A DNA stretch of 64,000 nucleotides from Yponomeuta sedellus (taxonomy: Eukaryota; Arthropoda; Insecta; Lepidoptera; Yponomeutidae). A program made the translations under genes and the position numbers. Of this stretch, positions 24,048 to 36,000 are shown piece by piece (the stretch's first letter is position 1; each line of letters begins with the position of its first letter). Location: the NCBI GenBank assembly GCA_934045075.1, contig OW203724.1:13441473-13505472 (forward strand), read 5' to 3'. The notes below the pieces were generated by a model. The model searched no databases, had not been told where the DNA came from, and was given only the letters and a program-made list of their open reading frames with translations.

Positions 24048-27000
24048 GAGTACCTATTGTGAAGAGGTTCGAAATTTCACAAATGCCGGTGAGTCACCCA
24101 TTAGCTCAGTTGGAAGAGCGCTGGCACGGATAGCCAGAGGTCGCAGGTTCCAATCCCGGCATGGGTGGATTTTTTAGCCTTTAAATAGGTTTTATATAAC
24201 TTATTATGAAACAACTTATGATTTTTATTCAATTGCTGAATATATGCCTACCTCTCTGGGATTGGTGTTTATTTCGCAAGTGTTTATTTTTCACATACAC
24301 ACACTCCTTTTATATATATATATATATATACACACAAGAGGACAAAATTTTAATATTTGCTATATAAACACATATAATTATATATAATTATAAAAATAAA
24401 CACTTGAGAAATAAACAATAATCCCAGAGAGGTAAGCAGAGACCAGGCGCTACCATTTGCTCCTTACAGATCACTTTCGTTTCATCAACATTCATTAGTC
24501 GTTCACATTTTATCTTATCAAAATGTAAATAATAATAAGTTCCACACAATACAATCACTTGTAATGGTCCAAAATAGTGTAACTTGTCTCACGGTAAACA
24601 GGCAAGGACATCTAAAATAGGGAAATACACTAAGAATGAGGCCATTTCTACGAATTTGCGGCGGCTCCGCTAGATCAACGAGTTATTATTATTTATTTAT
24701 TTTCCATGTTTTATGTCCTAATACATAGGATCAAAAACATAAAATAAATGCTAATTTGCAATAATATGACTAACAAAGGTTTTAAACGTACATAACAAAT
24801 TAATAAAAGAATAGTGTAAAAGTATGAAAAAACCATTACTATTGGCGCTACTACGATAAAATAACTTAACCGTAAATGTTACCGTATTTTAAAGTTTTCA
24901 AGTGCTTTTAGCATATTATGTTTCTCTTCCTTCTCTTCCAACGAGTTAGTCTGAATGTTTGACAGCATGACTAAAATGATGTCAAAAGGAAGTATATATT
25001 TGTACTAACCTTGTGGGCTCATCTAGGAACATTACCGGCGGGTCGCTGACGAGCTCTAGGCCGATGGCCAGGCGTTTTTTTTGACCCCCGGAAAGATGCA
25101 GGGCTCTCGTGTGACGGGACCTAAACAGCCCGAGAGCCGTCAAAATCTCTTGCACCTGAAATAAAAGAAAAACATTAATTGAAGCTCTTATTTTTATTGC
25201 GTTTGTCCTGAAATTATGTAGAGCAGTGATTAATAATATAATATGTTATAGTCAAAACTCTTAAACGGTTAAAACTAGTGTTGTCTGCTAACATCAGTCA
25301 AAAGTACTATTGTCCAAAGCTTACATTAAATTTGAAATACCAAATGGTCAAAACACCTAAAATGATGCATCACTCAATCTGCGGCAACAAAAACATAGGT
25401 GCGACGAAGCGCGTAGCGTGAAGGAGCGTGTTAGGTTGAACATGAACGACCGAAAACCGTGTTTACCTTTTGGATCTTCTTATAGTTATATTCTTTTTAA
25501 TGCACTAACCCGTGCTAATACGTACGTAATACAGAGAGTACCTATTGTAAAGAGGTTCGAAATTTCACAAATGCCGGTGAGTCACCCATTAGCTCAGTTG
25601 GAAGAGCGCTGGCACGGATAGCCAGAGGTCGCAGGTTCCAATCCCGGCATGGGTGGAATTTTTAGCCTTTAAATAGGTTTTATATAACTTATTATGAAAC
25701 AACTTATGATTTTTATTCCATTGCTGGCGCTAGTTGGCACAACTAAGTATCTTAAGTAATTCGCCCCCCGATCACCTGTCAACGGTTTTCTTCAGCCGAG
25801 AATATCGTCAGTCGCAGATCGAGACGAGAGAAGAGTGATCGTGTGCGAGTTCAGTATTTTCTTCTTTCGACGGAATCCTAAAGTATATTCCACAGAAGGT
25901 AACCAAAAAGACAACTTTAATACGATTCGTGAGGGCGTAATCCAATGATGACGTAAACCTTCCTACGACGTAGAGATCTACTGAATTGTAGATAGTCGCG
26001 TAACAGGAGATCAGAATAGATAGAGGTAGAGATTATTGTATTAAAAACCTATTTATAAGAGGCTAAAAATTGCACCCATGCCGGGACTCGAACCGGTCGG
26101 AGTAAATTAATTCGAACGATTCTAATTCGTTTCAAATTCAAATTCCTGGTGAAGTTACGTAGTCAAGTCTTAGTTAAGTAGTCGTCGCCCTGGAGGTCAG
26201 CACGGAAAAAAATCTTATTATTTATTAGGTACCTTATATGCGAAGAAAATAGATTTGTAGCATGTATTTCAAAATACATAATTATTTTGAAATACATGCT
26301 ACAAATATATTTTCTTCAGTCGAGATTTCTTTTGCAGAATGACAGCATAATTTCACATACATCACTTGACCTAAATCAGCTAAAGATTTACATCTATTTA
26401 ATCTTAAATTTCGAGTCCGGACCCGTGCTTCACCAAAGTTCTCCACCTGGGTGAAGCACGGGGACTTCTAAGGTCCGCATTTAGGTAACACATTTTTTTC
26501 AAAAAATGCCCCACGGAAATTTCGTTATGAATTACTTGCATTTGCGAACGTAATATAAAATGGTCTTTCTCACAGTGTTTGTTACCTGAATAAATTGCTA
26601 ACAGTGATATCTATAGCAAAATACCGATTCTTTAGACTTATCGATAACTAAACGCCGCAAAAACACTCTGAGAATGACGATTCCATATTACATTCGGAAA
26701 TGCAATTAATTCATAACGAAATTTTCTTGGGCCATTGTTTGGAAAGCATGCGTTAAAATAAATCGTATTGAATAAATTATTCCTTAAATTATGTATTTCT
26801 TTATTTCCTTGACTGTACTAAGGGATAATAACATCATCAGTTGGAGCATGGGACATTGGTCTCCGTGCATCATCAAAGTTCTCCACCTGGGTGAAGCACG
26901 GACTCCATATTTCTTCTATTTCCGTCCTACGACCCACGACTATTACCGCATTGTATAATACCTTATCTTGTAAGTACTGAATCCTAATCAAAACTAGTTA

Positions 27001-30000
27001 CGATATCACACATAACGAGATTATTTATGAACTATTTTATGAGTTTTAAATGGATTTGATTGATTAAATCTGAAATAAACTGAGGTTTCAGAAAAACGGT
27101 ATATAACTTGTTATTAGGGTGCAAAAGTGTTGAGAAAGTCACGAATATGGAAAAAATAAAATCACAAATGTGCAAAAGTCCCTTCGGGAATCTACGTTCG
27201 CGCAGACTAGGAAGAAGTGTAACAAAAGTACCCGAAGCGATAAGTACATTCAACATGGTCTTTAACCGATACGGTTAAGGTGCAGAATTGATTGACACCT
27301 ATTGACATTGTGGCAACATTGTAATTATCGTTCACTCACGGGCACGATGGATTTCCATCGATTGACCGCTCACTCATTCAATTCAATCATTCACTCGGTA
27401 ACTCGGTCAATCGTTCTTCTCTCCGCTACGTCTGTGACAGCAGGACGTGCTCGTGGGATTTTTGGTTATAAAGAGACGCTATAACCTCAGGTGAATAGGA
27501 AACTGTTTCTGATTGTCATTGTATTTGCTGTTGTGTGCTGGTGTGAAATAAAAGCCTTAATTTTGTAAAGAGACTGACGTTATTGACGCCGCCATCCTCT
27601 AAAGTGGTGACCCCTGACAGAACACTGTCACGCGAGGTTTTTGTTACGCCGCCGCTCCGTCGCACCGCGTTCATACGATGACGCTCATCAGAAAATGGGG
27701 CTAATCGGCCCTGCCCCGCTGCTGCTCCGCTGCCACGCCGCGCCGCCCTGCGCCGCTAGGCGCTTACTTCAGCGCGCCGCCACGCGGCCGCCGCACTGCG
27801 CCGCCACGCGGGCGCCGCCCTGCGCCGCCAAGCGTTCGCTCCATCGCGCCGCCACGCGGCCGCCGCACCGCGCCGCCCACGGCAGCCGCCGCCACGCGCC
27901 ACCGCGCTGCCACACGGCGCCCGCGCCACCGCGCTGCCACACGGCGCCCGCTCCGCCGCGCTGCCACGCGGCACCCGCGCTGCCACGCGGCGCCCGCTCC
28001 ACCGCGCTGCCACGCAGCCGCCGCCCCGCGCCACCGCGCTGCCACGCGGCGCCCGCGCTGCCACGCGGCGCCTGCTCCACCGCGCTGCCACGCGGCCGCC
28101 GCCTCGCGCCACCGCGCTGCCACGCGCCTGCCGCGCCCGACCTTTCGTGCTGCCCGCCCTGCTAAGCCCACGCTGAGTGCCTGCTGCGCCGACGCGGCGC
28201 GCGCCCTCTGAGCCACGCCGCTTGTGCCCGCCGCGCCCGCCGCATCGGCGACGCTCGCACCGCTTGCGCTGCTCGTGCCGGCGCCGACGTTGCGCGCGCC
28301 CTTGTGCCACGCTGCTTAAGACCGCGTCCGCCGCACCGGCGCCGCCGCACGTGCCGCTCGTGCCAGCACTTGCCGCGCCGGCGCCGTTTGTGCCGCGCCG
28401 GCAGCACTGGCATCACCTGCACCTACACCTCACGCCGCGCCGCGCTGAGTGGCGCCGTCGACGACTGATCCTCCGCCCACGCGCACCCGGCACCCGTTGC
28501 TGCGACGTGCGACGCGTCCTGCCTGCCATCCGGCCACGCGCGCCCGGATCGATGGCCGGCTGCCACGGGACATCGTGAACCTCGTTTACAACGGACGCGG
28601 GGTAACCCTCACTGTATTTCGCTAACTTTATACTTAGATTATCCTATTTTTAGGTTATTTAGTTAGTGTATTTACCAATCAAAATGTTGCCAGTAACGAA
28701 ATCACTTGACAGTAGTGTGCAGGACGGTCGGGATAGGTATGAGGGACCGCAGGTTGCCAAGGTGGCATGTAAGCTACCACCATTTTGGTCAGGAAAGCCA
28801 ACCTCGTGGTTTAGTCAGGCAGAGGCATGTTTCGCCTTAGCTGGTATCACAGCGGAGGACACTAAATATAACCACATTGTGGCCAGCCTCACCGAGTCCG
28901 TGATAGACGTGGTAGAAGAGGTAGTGAACAACCCACCGGCCGAGAACAAGTACACTCATTTAAAGTCAGAGCTAATAAGTAGGCTCTCATTATCTAAGGA
29001 AAAAAGATTAGCACAATTGTTAGGGGATGAGGAATTGGGTGACCGGAGGCCTACCCAGTTTCTCAGACACTTTCGGACCTTGGCAGGGACTAGCATAGGG
29101 GACGACTCCATTGTACGCCAGCTGTGGCTCCGCCGCCTGCCGGAGCATATCCAGGCCATACTGGCTGCTCAGGCAGACCTACCATTAGATAAGGTGGCCG
29201 AGCTTGCAGACCGAATCGCGGAGGTTTCGCCCTCTACCAGAGTCATCTGCGCGACCACTGCTCCGGACCCTCTTCAGGACCTTGCCCGCCAGGTAAGTGA
29301 GCTGACTCGCCAGGTGGCAGCACTGCAGAGAAGCAGGTCGCGCAACCGATCTCCATCAGCGACTCCAAACCGATCCAGAGGGGCTACACCAACGCGAAAT
29401 GGATGGTGTTGGTACCACAAACGTTTTAGAACAAAGGCCACAAAGTGCACTGGTAATTGCAGTTTCACGGAAAACACCCGGAGCAGTCAGTAGTGGCGGC
29501 TACTGACTGTCTTCCTGCTGGCCGCCGCATCTTCGTTACCGAACAACGCACTAAACGTCGGTACCTCATTGATACTGGATCGGACCTCTGCTGCGCACCT
29601 CGCAGCTGGTTCCCAGGTCGCAAGCAGTCGCAGGACTATGGCCTAACAGCTGCGAATGGCAGCAGCATTAGAACATATGGTTTGGTTTCCCTACATCTCA
29701 ATTTAGGTCTTCGACGCGAGTTTGTGTGGCAGTTTGTCATAGCGGATGTTGACATTGCCATAATTGGCTCAGATTTCTTGGCTCATTACCATCTTCTGCC
29801 GGACTGCCGTACCAAGAGGTTAGTGGACGCTTCTACTGGACTCTCCTCGCCTGCTACCAGCGCTACAACTGACCAGGCCAGTATTAAGTCCATAATCTCC
29901 GGAAACTCGAGTTTCACACAATTGCTAGCCGAGTTCCCCGATATAACTCGCCCGCACGGCCTCCCAAGAGTGATCAAACATGAGACTGTACACCACATTA

Positions 30001-33000
30001 ATACTACTAGCGGCCCACCCGTCTCCTGCCGTCCCCGCCGCCTGGCTCCTCAGAAACTTACTGAGGCCAAGAAGGAGTTCGAGGACATGGTGAGTTCCGG
30101 GACAGCGAGGCTCTCCAAGAGTTCATGGTCCTCTCCATTGCATATGGCCCCTAAGAAGGAAGACGCCTGGCGTCCATGCGGCGATTACCGCGCCCTGAAT
30201 GCCAGGACCATCCCTGACTGCTATCCGGTACGGCACATTAATGATTTTTCTCACAATTTAGCCGGAGCCACGATATTCAGCACGATAGATTTAGTTAAAG
30301 CCTATCATCAAATCCCTGTGAGCGACCCTGATATTCCCAAAACAGCTATCACAACCCCCTTTGGGCTTTTTGAATTTCCTTTTATGACATTTGGTCTGCG
30401 CAATGCCGGCCAGACGTTCCAGAGATTTATTGATGAGGTTACTCGGGGACTGCAATTCTGTTTTCCTTATGTCGATGACATTTTAGTCTATTCAAAGGAC
30501 AAAAGTCAACACATAGAGCATCTCCGAATTCTTTTTCAACGTTTGCAGGATTATGGGGTCGTAGTAAATCCAGCTAAGTGCATCTTAGGAGCTAGTGAGG
30601 TATTATTCTTAGGTTTTCATATCACCGCAGAAGGTACTCGTCCTCCCCCAGACCGCATAAAAGCCCTTGTAGATTATGCCCCTCCCAAAACTGTTCAAGG
30701 CATGCGTCGATTTCTGGGAATGATGAACTTTTACCGTCGTTTTATCCCTCACGCTGCTAAGAATCAAGCACCATTGATTAACGCACTCACGGAGCTCCAA
30801 GGGAAAGGTGCGAAGCCATTCATATGGACACCTGACCTCCTTCAGAGTTTTGCGGCCTGCAAGGAGAGCCTAGCTCAAGCTACCTTGCTGCAGCACCCCG
30901 TGCTTGACGCTCCGCTCGGTCTTTTCACTGACGCGTCGAGCATCCACATTGGTGCTTGTCTACAACAGTTGGTTAACGGTCAGTACGTCCCTCTAGCTTT
31001 CTTCAGCAAGAAGCTTACACCGAAGCAAATTGAGTGGCCGGCCTACTACCGGGAGCTGCTCGCCGTTTACGAGAGCGTGCAACATTTCCGGCATATACTG
31101 CAGGTCCAGCATGCCACGATTTTCACTGACCACAAACCGCTGCTGTACGCTTTCGTCCAGCGGCGAGAAAAGCTACCCCCTCCACAGCTTAACCAGCTAT
31201 CCTTTATCAGCCAATTTACCACGGACATCAAGTATATAAAAGGTGAGGACAATGTGGTAGCTGATACGATGTCACGTATAGAAGCCATCGCGCTCGAGCA
31301 GGACTACGAAGCCCTAGCAAAATCACAGGAGACTGACACCGAGCTCGCAACACTGACTGGTTCCTCTGGACTGAGCTTGACTAAGGTAAATATTCCAGGA
31401 ACCAATGTCTATGTCACTTGCGACGTATCCTCGGGAAAAGCTCGCCCGTACCTAACTCCCTGGTTTCGCCGTGCGGTGTTCGACAAGTTGCACAACCTGA
31501 GTCACCCCGGCGCAAGGGCAACAACCAAGCTGGTTACCGAGCGGTACGTATGGCCATCAGTTAGGAAGGACTGTAGAGAATGGGCCCGGTCTTGCCTAGC
31601 ATGTCAACGCAGCAAAGTGTCGAGACATATCTCAACGCCGATGGGCAGCTTTAACCAACCATCTGGGCGTTTCATGCAGGTTCATATAGACATTGTAGGT
31701 CCCCTACCAGTTAGCAACGAGTTCCGCTACCTCCTCACTGCCATAGACAGAGCGTCCAGATGGCCGGAAGCATGGCCCATGCGCTCCATCACAGCAGAGG
31801 AGGTTGCTGAAACATTCACCCGGGAATGGGTCTCTCGGTTCGGCGTCCCCGTGACACTAACTACAGACCAAGGTACGCAGTTTGAGTCGGATCTATTCCG
31901 CCGCCTCATGGTCCAGTTTGACACCAAACGGGTAAGAACCACTTCATATCATCCTTGTGCCAATGGCATGATAGAGCGCGTGCACCGACAACTTAAAGCG
32001 TCCCTTATGTGCCACGAAGGCGCATGGACCAAGGCCCTACCTTTGGTACTGCTGGGTATGCGTGCAGCCGTCAAGGAAGACCTGAAAGCCACTGCAGCTG
32101 AGATGCTGTATGGCGAACCCATCCGCCTCCCTGGTGAGCTACTAGTTCAACAAACTAACCCAACCTCCGTCGACAACCCAGCTGATTTCGTCGTACAGCT
32201 ACGGCGGAAAATGGCTGCCATTCGTCCGGTACCTGCTGTACATCATACTACAAAAACGCCATTCGTTTTTAAGGAACTGGCCACGGCGACACACATCTTT
32301 TTACGCGATGACACCATCCGCCGGTCCCTGCAACCTCCATACACAGGGCCCTACTCGGTTATAGGGCGTTCCAGAGATGGTAAAACCATTACTATCAGTC
32401 TAAAAGGTAAAACAACAGTAGTTAGCGTAGACCGTGTTAAGCCAGCGTTCCTGGAACGGACCCCGCAGTCAGGTCATGGGGACCAGCCTCCCCCGCAGCC
32501 GGTTTCTGCCAAGCAGTCACTCGTGCCACCAACCCAGGTGGGCTCGCCTTTCTTGCAGCCTACCATGGACCCATCCCCGGTCCAGGTAGCGCCGCCTCTA
32601 CCTGTGGTCCATTCGCCTGTACCGACCCTACCTGCATTCATTAAACGCACCCGTTCAGGGAGACAGGTTAGGTTTAAAAACATAAAAGATTGGTAAATAC
32701 AGTAATTAGGCATCTTGTATTCTTTTCATTTCACAAAGGTGTAACACATGTTGTGCAGGAGTATAGTTATGTAAATACTCAAAGGTAAATAAAACAAAGT
32801 TTGTATAATTTTGGAACAATATTTAATAATTTTGTTTTTGTATCCACAAGAGGTCTTTAATAATAGGCTTGCATATATTAAGTTAGGATATGTTATAGTA
32901 AGTTAAACATGTCATGTTGTTTAACTCCCTACTGTGTCTAAGCAAGGCTGTATGCCTGATTTTGCTGTGTTTAAGGTAATATTAAGCTCGCTACATTATA

Positions 33001-36000
33001 GTCATACATACCTTTTATGCCATTCTAAATAATATGTATTGCTATGTTTTCTGTAATATTAAGTTTGCCATATACAGCCAGTATACTTACCACATAAGTC
33101 TAGGTAAACATTTGCAATGTAACCTTTATAGTATATCCCACTTACCATTCTCCGTAGGGGGGTGGTTGTGGCAACATTGTAATTATCGTTCACTCACGGG
33201 CACGATGGATTTCCATCGATTGACCGCTCACTCATTCAATTCAATCATTCACTCGGTAACTCGGTCAATCGTTCTTCTCTCCGCTACGTCTGTGACAGCA
33301 GGACGTGCTCGTGGGATTTTTGGTTATAAAGAGACGCTATAACCTCAGGTGAATAGGAAACTGTTTCTGATTGTCATTGTATTTGCTGTTGTGTGCTGGT
33401 GTGAAATAAAAGCCTTAATTTTGTAAAGAGACTGACGTTATTGACGCCGCCATCCTCTAAAACATCAACCAAGTCTAGCACTTGACTGAAACTAATAGTT
33501 ACCTGCGTCGATGACGTTGAATCAACCAATAGCAACAAAGGCGCGCGGCCTGCCATAGAATGAAACTATCTGATTGGTTGATCAACTTGCCGCATATCCA
33601 AAATTTGTTCATCTGCGCAGGTACATCCGCGAGACTTATTTCTTGTGTAGTACTGTAAGTAGTTAGAAATTTTTTAAACAATTTTTTTTGCGTCTTGCTT
33701 TTTGTAAAATAATCATTGGATATCTATTACTTATTGATTTGCGGTATAAAATGAAGACGTCCCAGGCGGACATACATCGACCAAATAGGGGATGCATCAG
33801 CAAAGGGGAAGATAAAAAGTACCCGGAACCGGCTTGCGAGCACGCAACGACTTATGCACCTTGATGAAGCGAACGTGATCTGTCAGGATCGTGGCAAGTG
33901 GCAGTCCCTGGTCTCTACCTCCCCTTCTGGGATACAGGCCTGAGGTTATTGTATGTATTTATAAAGCTATATGGTATACAATTCACGAAGCTCCTATTGT
34001 GATAAATGTATTTTTTTTCTAATTGTTATTATTAACTAACTGACCCAGCGAACTTTGTACCGCCTAACATTCGATTCTTTAATTTTTTTATTTTTCTCTC
34101 CGTAAGAATTGTCCTCGTCCTTCAAGGAATATTCTAAAAAAAGAATTAGCGAAATCGGTTCAGCTGCTCTCGAGTTTTGTGCTTCCCAACACATTCGATA
34201 AATTTTAATATTATAGAATAAGAAAGTCAATTCTTATATAAAACCTATTTAGAGGCTAAAAATTTCACCCATGCCGGGATTCGAACCCGCAACCTCTGGC
34301 TATCCGTACCAGCGCTCTACCAATTGAGCCAATGGGCGACTCACGGCATCAGTGAAATTTCGAACCTCTTTACAATATTCTCTGTATTACGTACAGGCAG
34401 CGACATCTGACTTAAGCAAATTGCATTACTTACAGCCCCGACTACCTACTTTGCAGTTAGGTTTAACATCGGAACGATATCACTGTAGCCACATGATTAC
34501 ACTATTTTTATTTTTAATGCACTAACCCTTTTAAATTTGCTCCTTAGCACGGGTTAGTGGATTAAAAATAAAAATAGTGTAATCAATTCTTATAGTCAAC
34601 TGTTAGTCAATTCTCGAATTAAGTCTACGTACAATGGCCCACCTTTGAGGCTCAGTGCGGAAATCACAGGTTTAACCTAACAAACTAGTCAATTCTCAAC
34701 GATATCTTAGTCAACTGCCTTTTTTTGAACAGATCTAATAATAATTTGTTGTTGCATTATTTACCAAAATACTCGCTAGCATTATAATACTAGATGCTTT
34801 AGTAAAGTGAAAATATCACCATACCAGATTCTTTTAATCATAAAAACATCCAAAAAATGCAATGCACTTCAATTTCGATTTGTTTTGCGATACTATAAGT
34901 AGCGTACGCGGATTTGTTACCTCGGACTTCTGAAATTCCTTGTAATCAATACCCGATAAAATGTATTCCTTATTGGAATGCATTTTATCGAGACCATAAA
35001 TATGTAGTGTGTGTGAGTATTTGTATGGTTTTGTAGAGGCAAAATTTTTTTCTTTTTTTTTTCTAAAATATTTCTATAATATTTTATAAGGTTAACACGA
35101 GCAGTAAAAGATGCCTATCACCTCAGTCATCCGGGACCACGGCACCTGAAAAAGTGCCGAGACGTCGGAAAATTGTAAAAATGTAATAAACGAGCATAAA
35201 TCCGTATAAAAACAGTTTTAATTATATTTCTATAAGTGAAAACATGTAATTGGCTCTCAGTCATTATTTCAATCGCAATGTGTTTTGTTCATAGCTGTAA
35301 GTTTTCCTATTATAATAAAATAAAATTCAATCGGACAAACGAACAACGATGCCAAATAACTTACTAATTGATAATAGTCTCACAGGCTAACTACCGGTTT
35401 CTCGTATCCTAGCAATATGTAAATTTACTGTTAACAGGTGACGGTTGTTTTTTGTAGAGAATTTATAAACCAGGAGTTAGCCTGTGAGACTGTTGCCAAC
35501 GCGTCAGTTATTTCATATCGGTATCTTTTGTCAGATTCTATTTAATTGGATGGCATTTTTTGGAATTATGAAACAAAAAGTTACCGCCCGATATTTATTT
35601 GTAATTTTAATTAGATTAGCGACTCAATAAATAAAGAAGAAATAAATAATCCCCCTCCTAGAAACAATTGTCGAAGGCATAATGGTAGTGTGGATTCTTC
35701 GTTTGTCCTATCAGAACCAAGCCGATATAAAGTCAGCATATCTAAATCCTAATAATAATCTATGTACGTACGTAACATATTAATAATCGTGAAAATTATC
35801 ATTACATTAATTGATCACAAGAATACCTTCTTTAGATATAATAAAGCTGTAAATTGTGTCTCTCTCTGTCACGAATTTGTCTCACACTTTATTTAGTTTT
35901 ATTAAAAAAACAAAAAAAACGGCGAAACACGTGTTCAATCAATTGTGTTAAAGATTATGAAATGAAATGAAATGAAATGAAATGAAATGTAATGAAATGA

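Larger units (their letters stand above)
27309..33461 (+). mobile_element. Ty3/Gypsy LTR retrotransposon, CsRn1/Kabuki-like, apparently intact
   Basis: 6153 bp. It has 295-bp LTRs at both ends that look identical by eye, a 4-bp target duplication ACAT (27305-27308 and 33462-33465), a primer site TGGTGACCCC matching tRNA-Trp, gag, pol in the -1 frame, and a purine tract before the 3' LTR. The gag box is C-x2-H-x9-C-x3-C (CHCC) rather than CCHC. Together with the tRNA-Trp primer this is what I recall of the CsRn1/Kabuki lineage. No envelope-like frame follows pol. It lies in ABCG intron 3, opposite in direction to the host gene. Identical LTRs imply a very recent insertion. Confidence 0.93.

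Noticed and set aside
27641..28578. Several long open frames on both strands
   Set aside because: They result from extreme GC content and repeats in the retrotransposon leader; alanine/arginine-rich, no domain, and all compete with each other.
31030..31288. Short open frames overlapping pol
   Set aside because: They are out-of-frame shadows within the retrotransposon pol gene.
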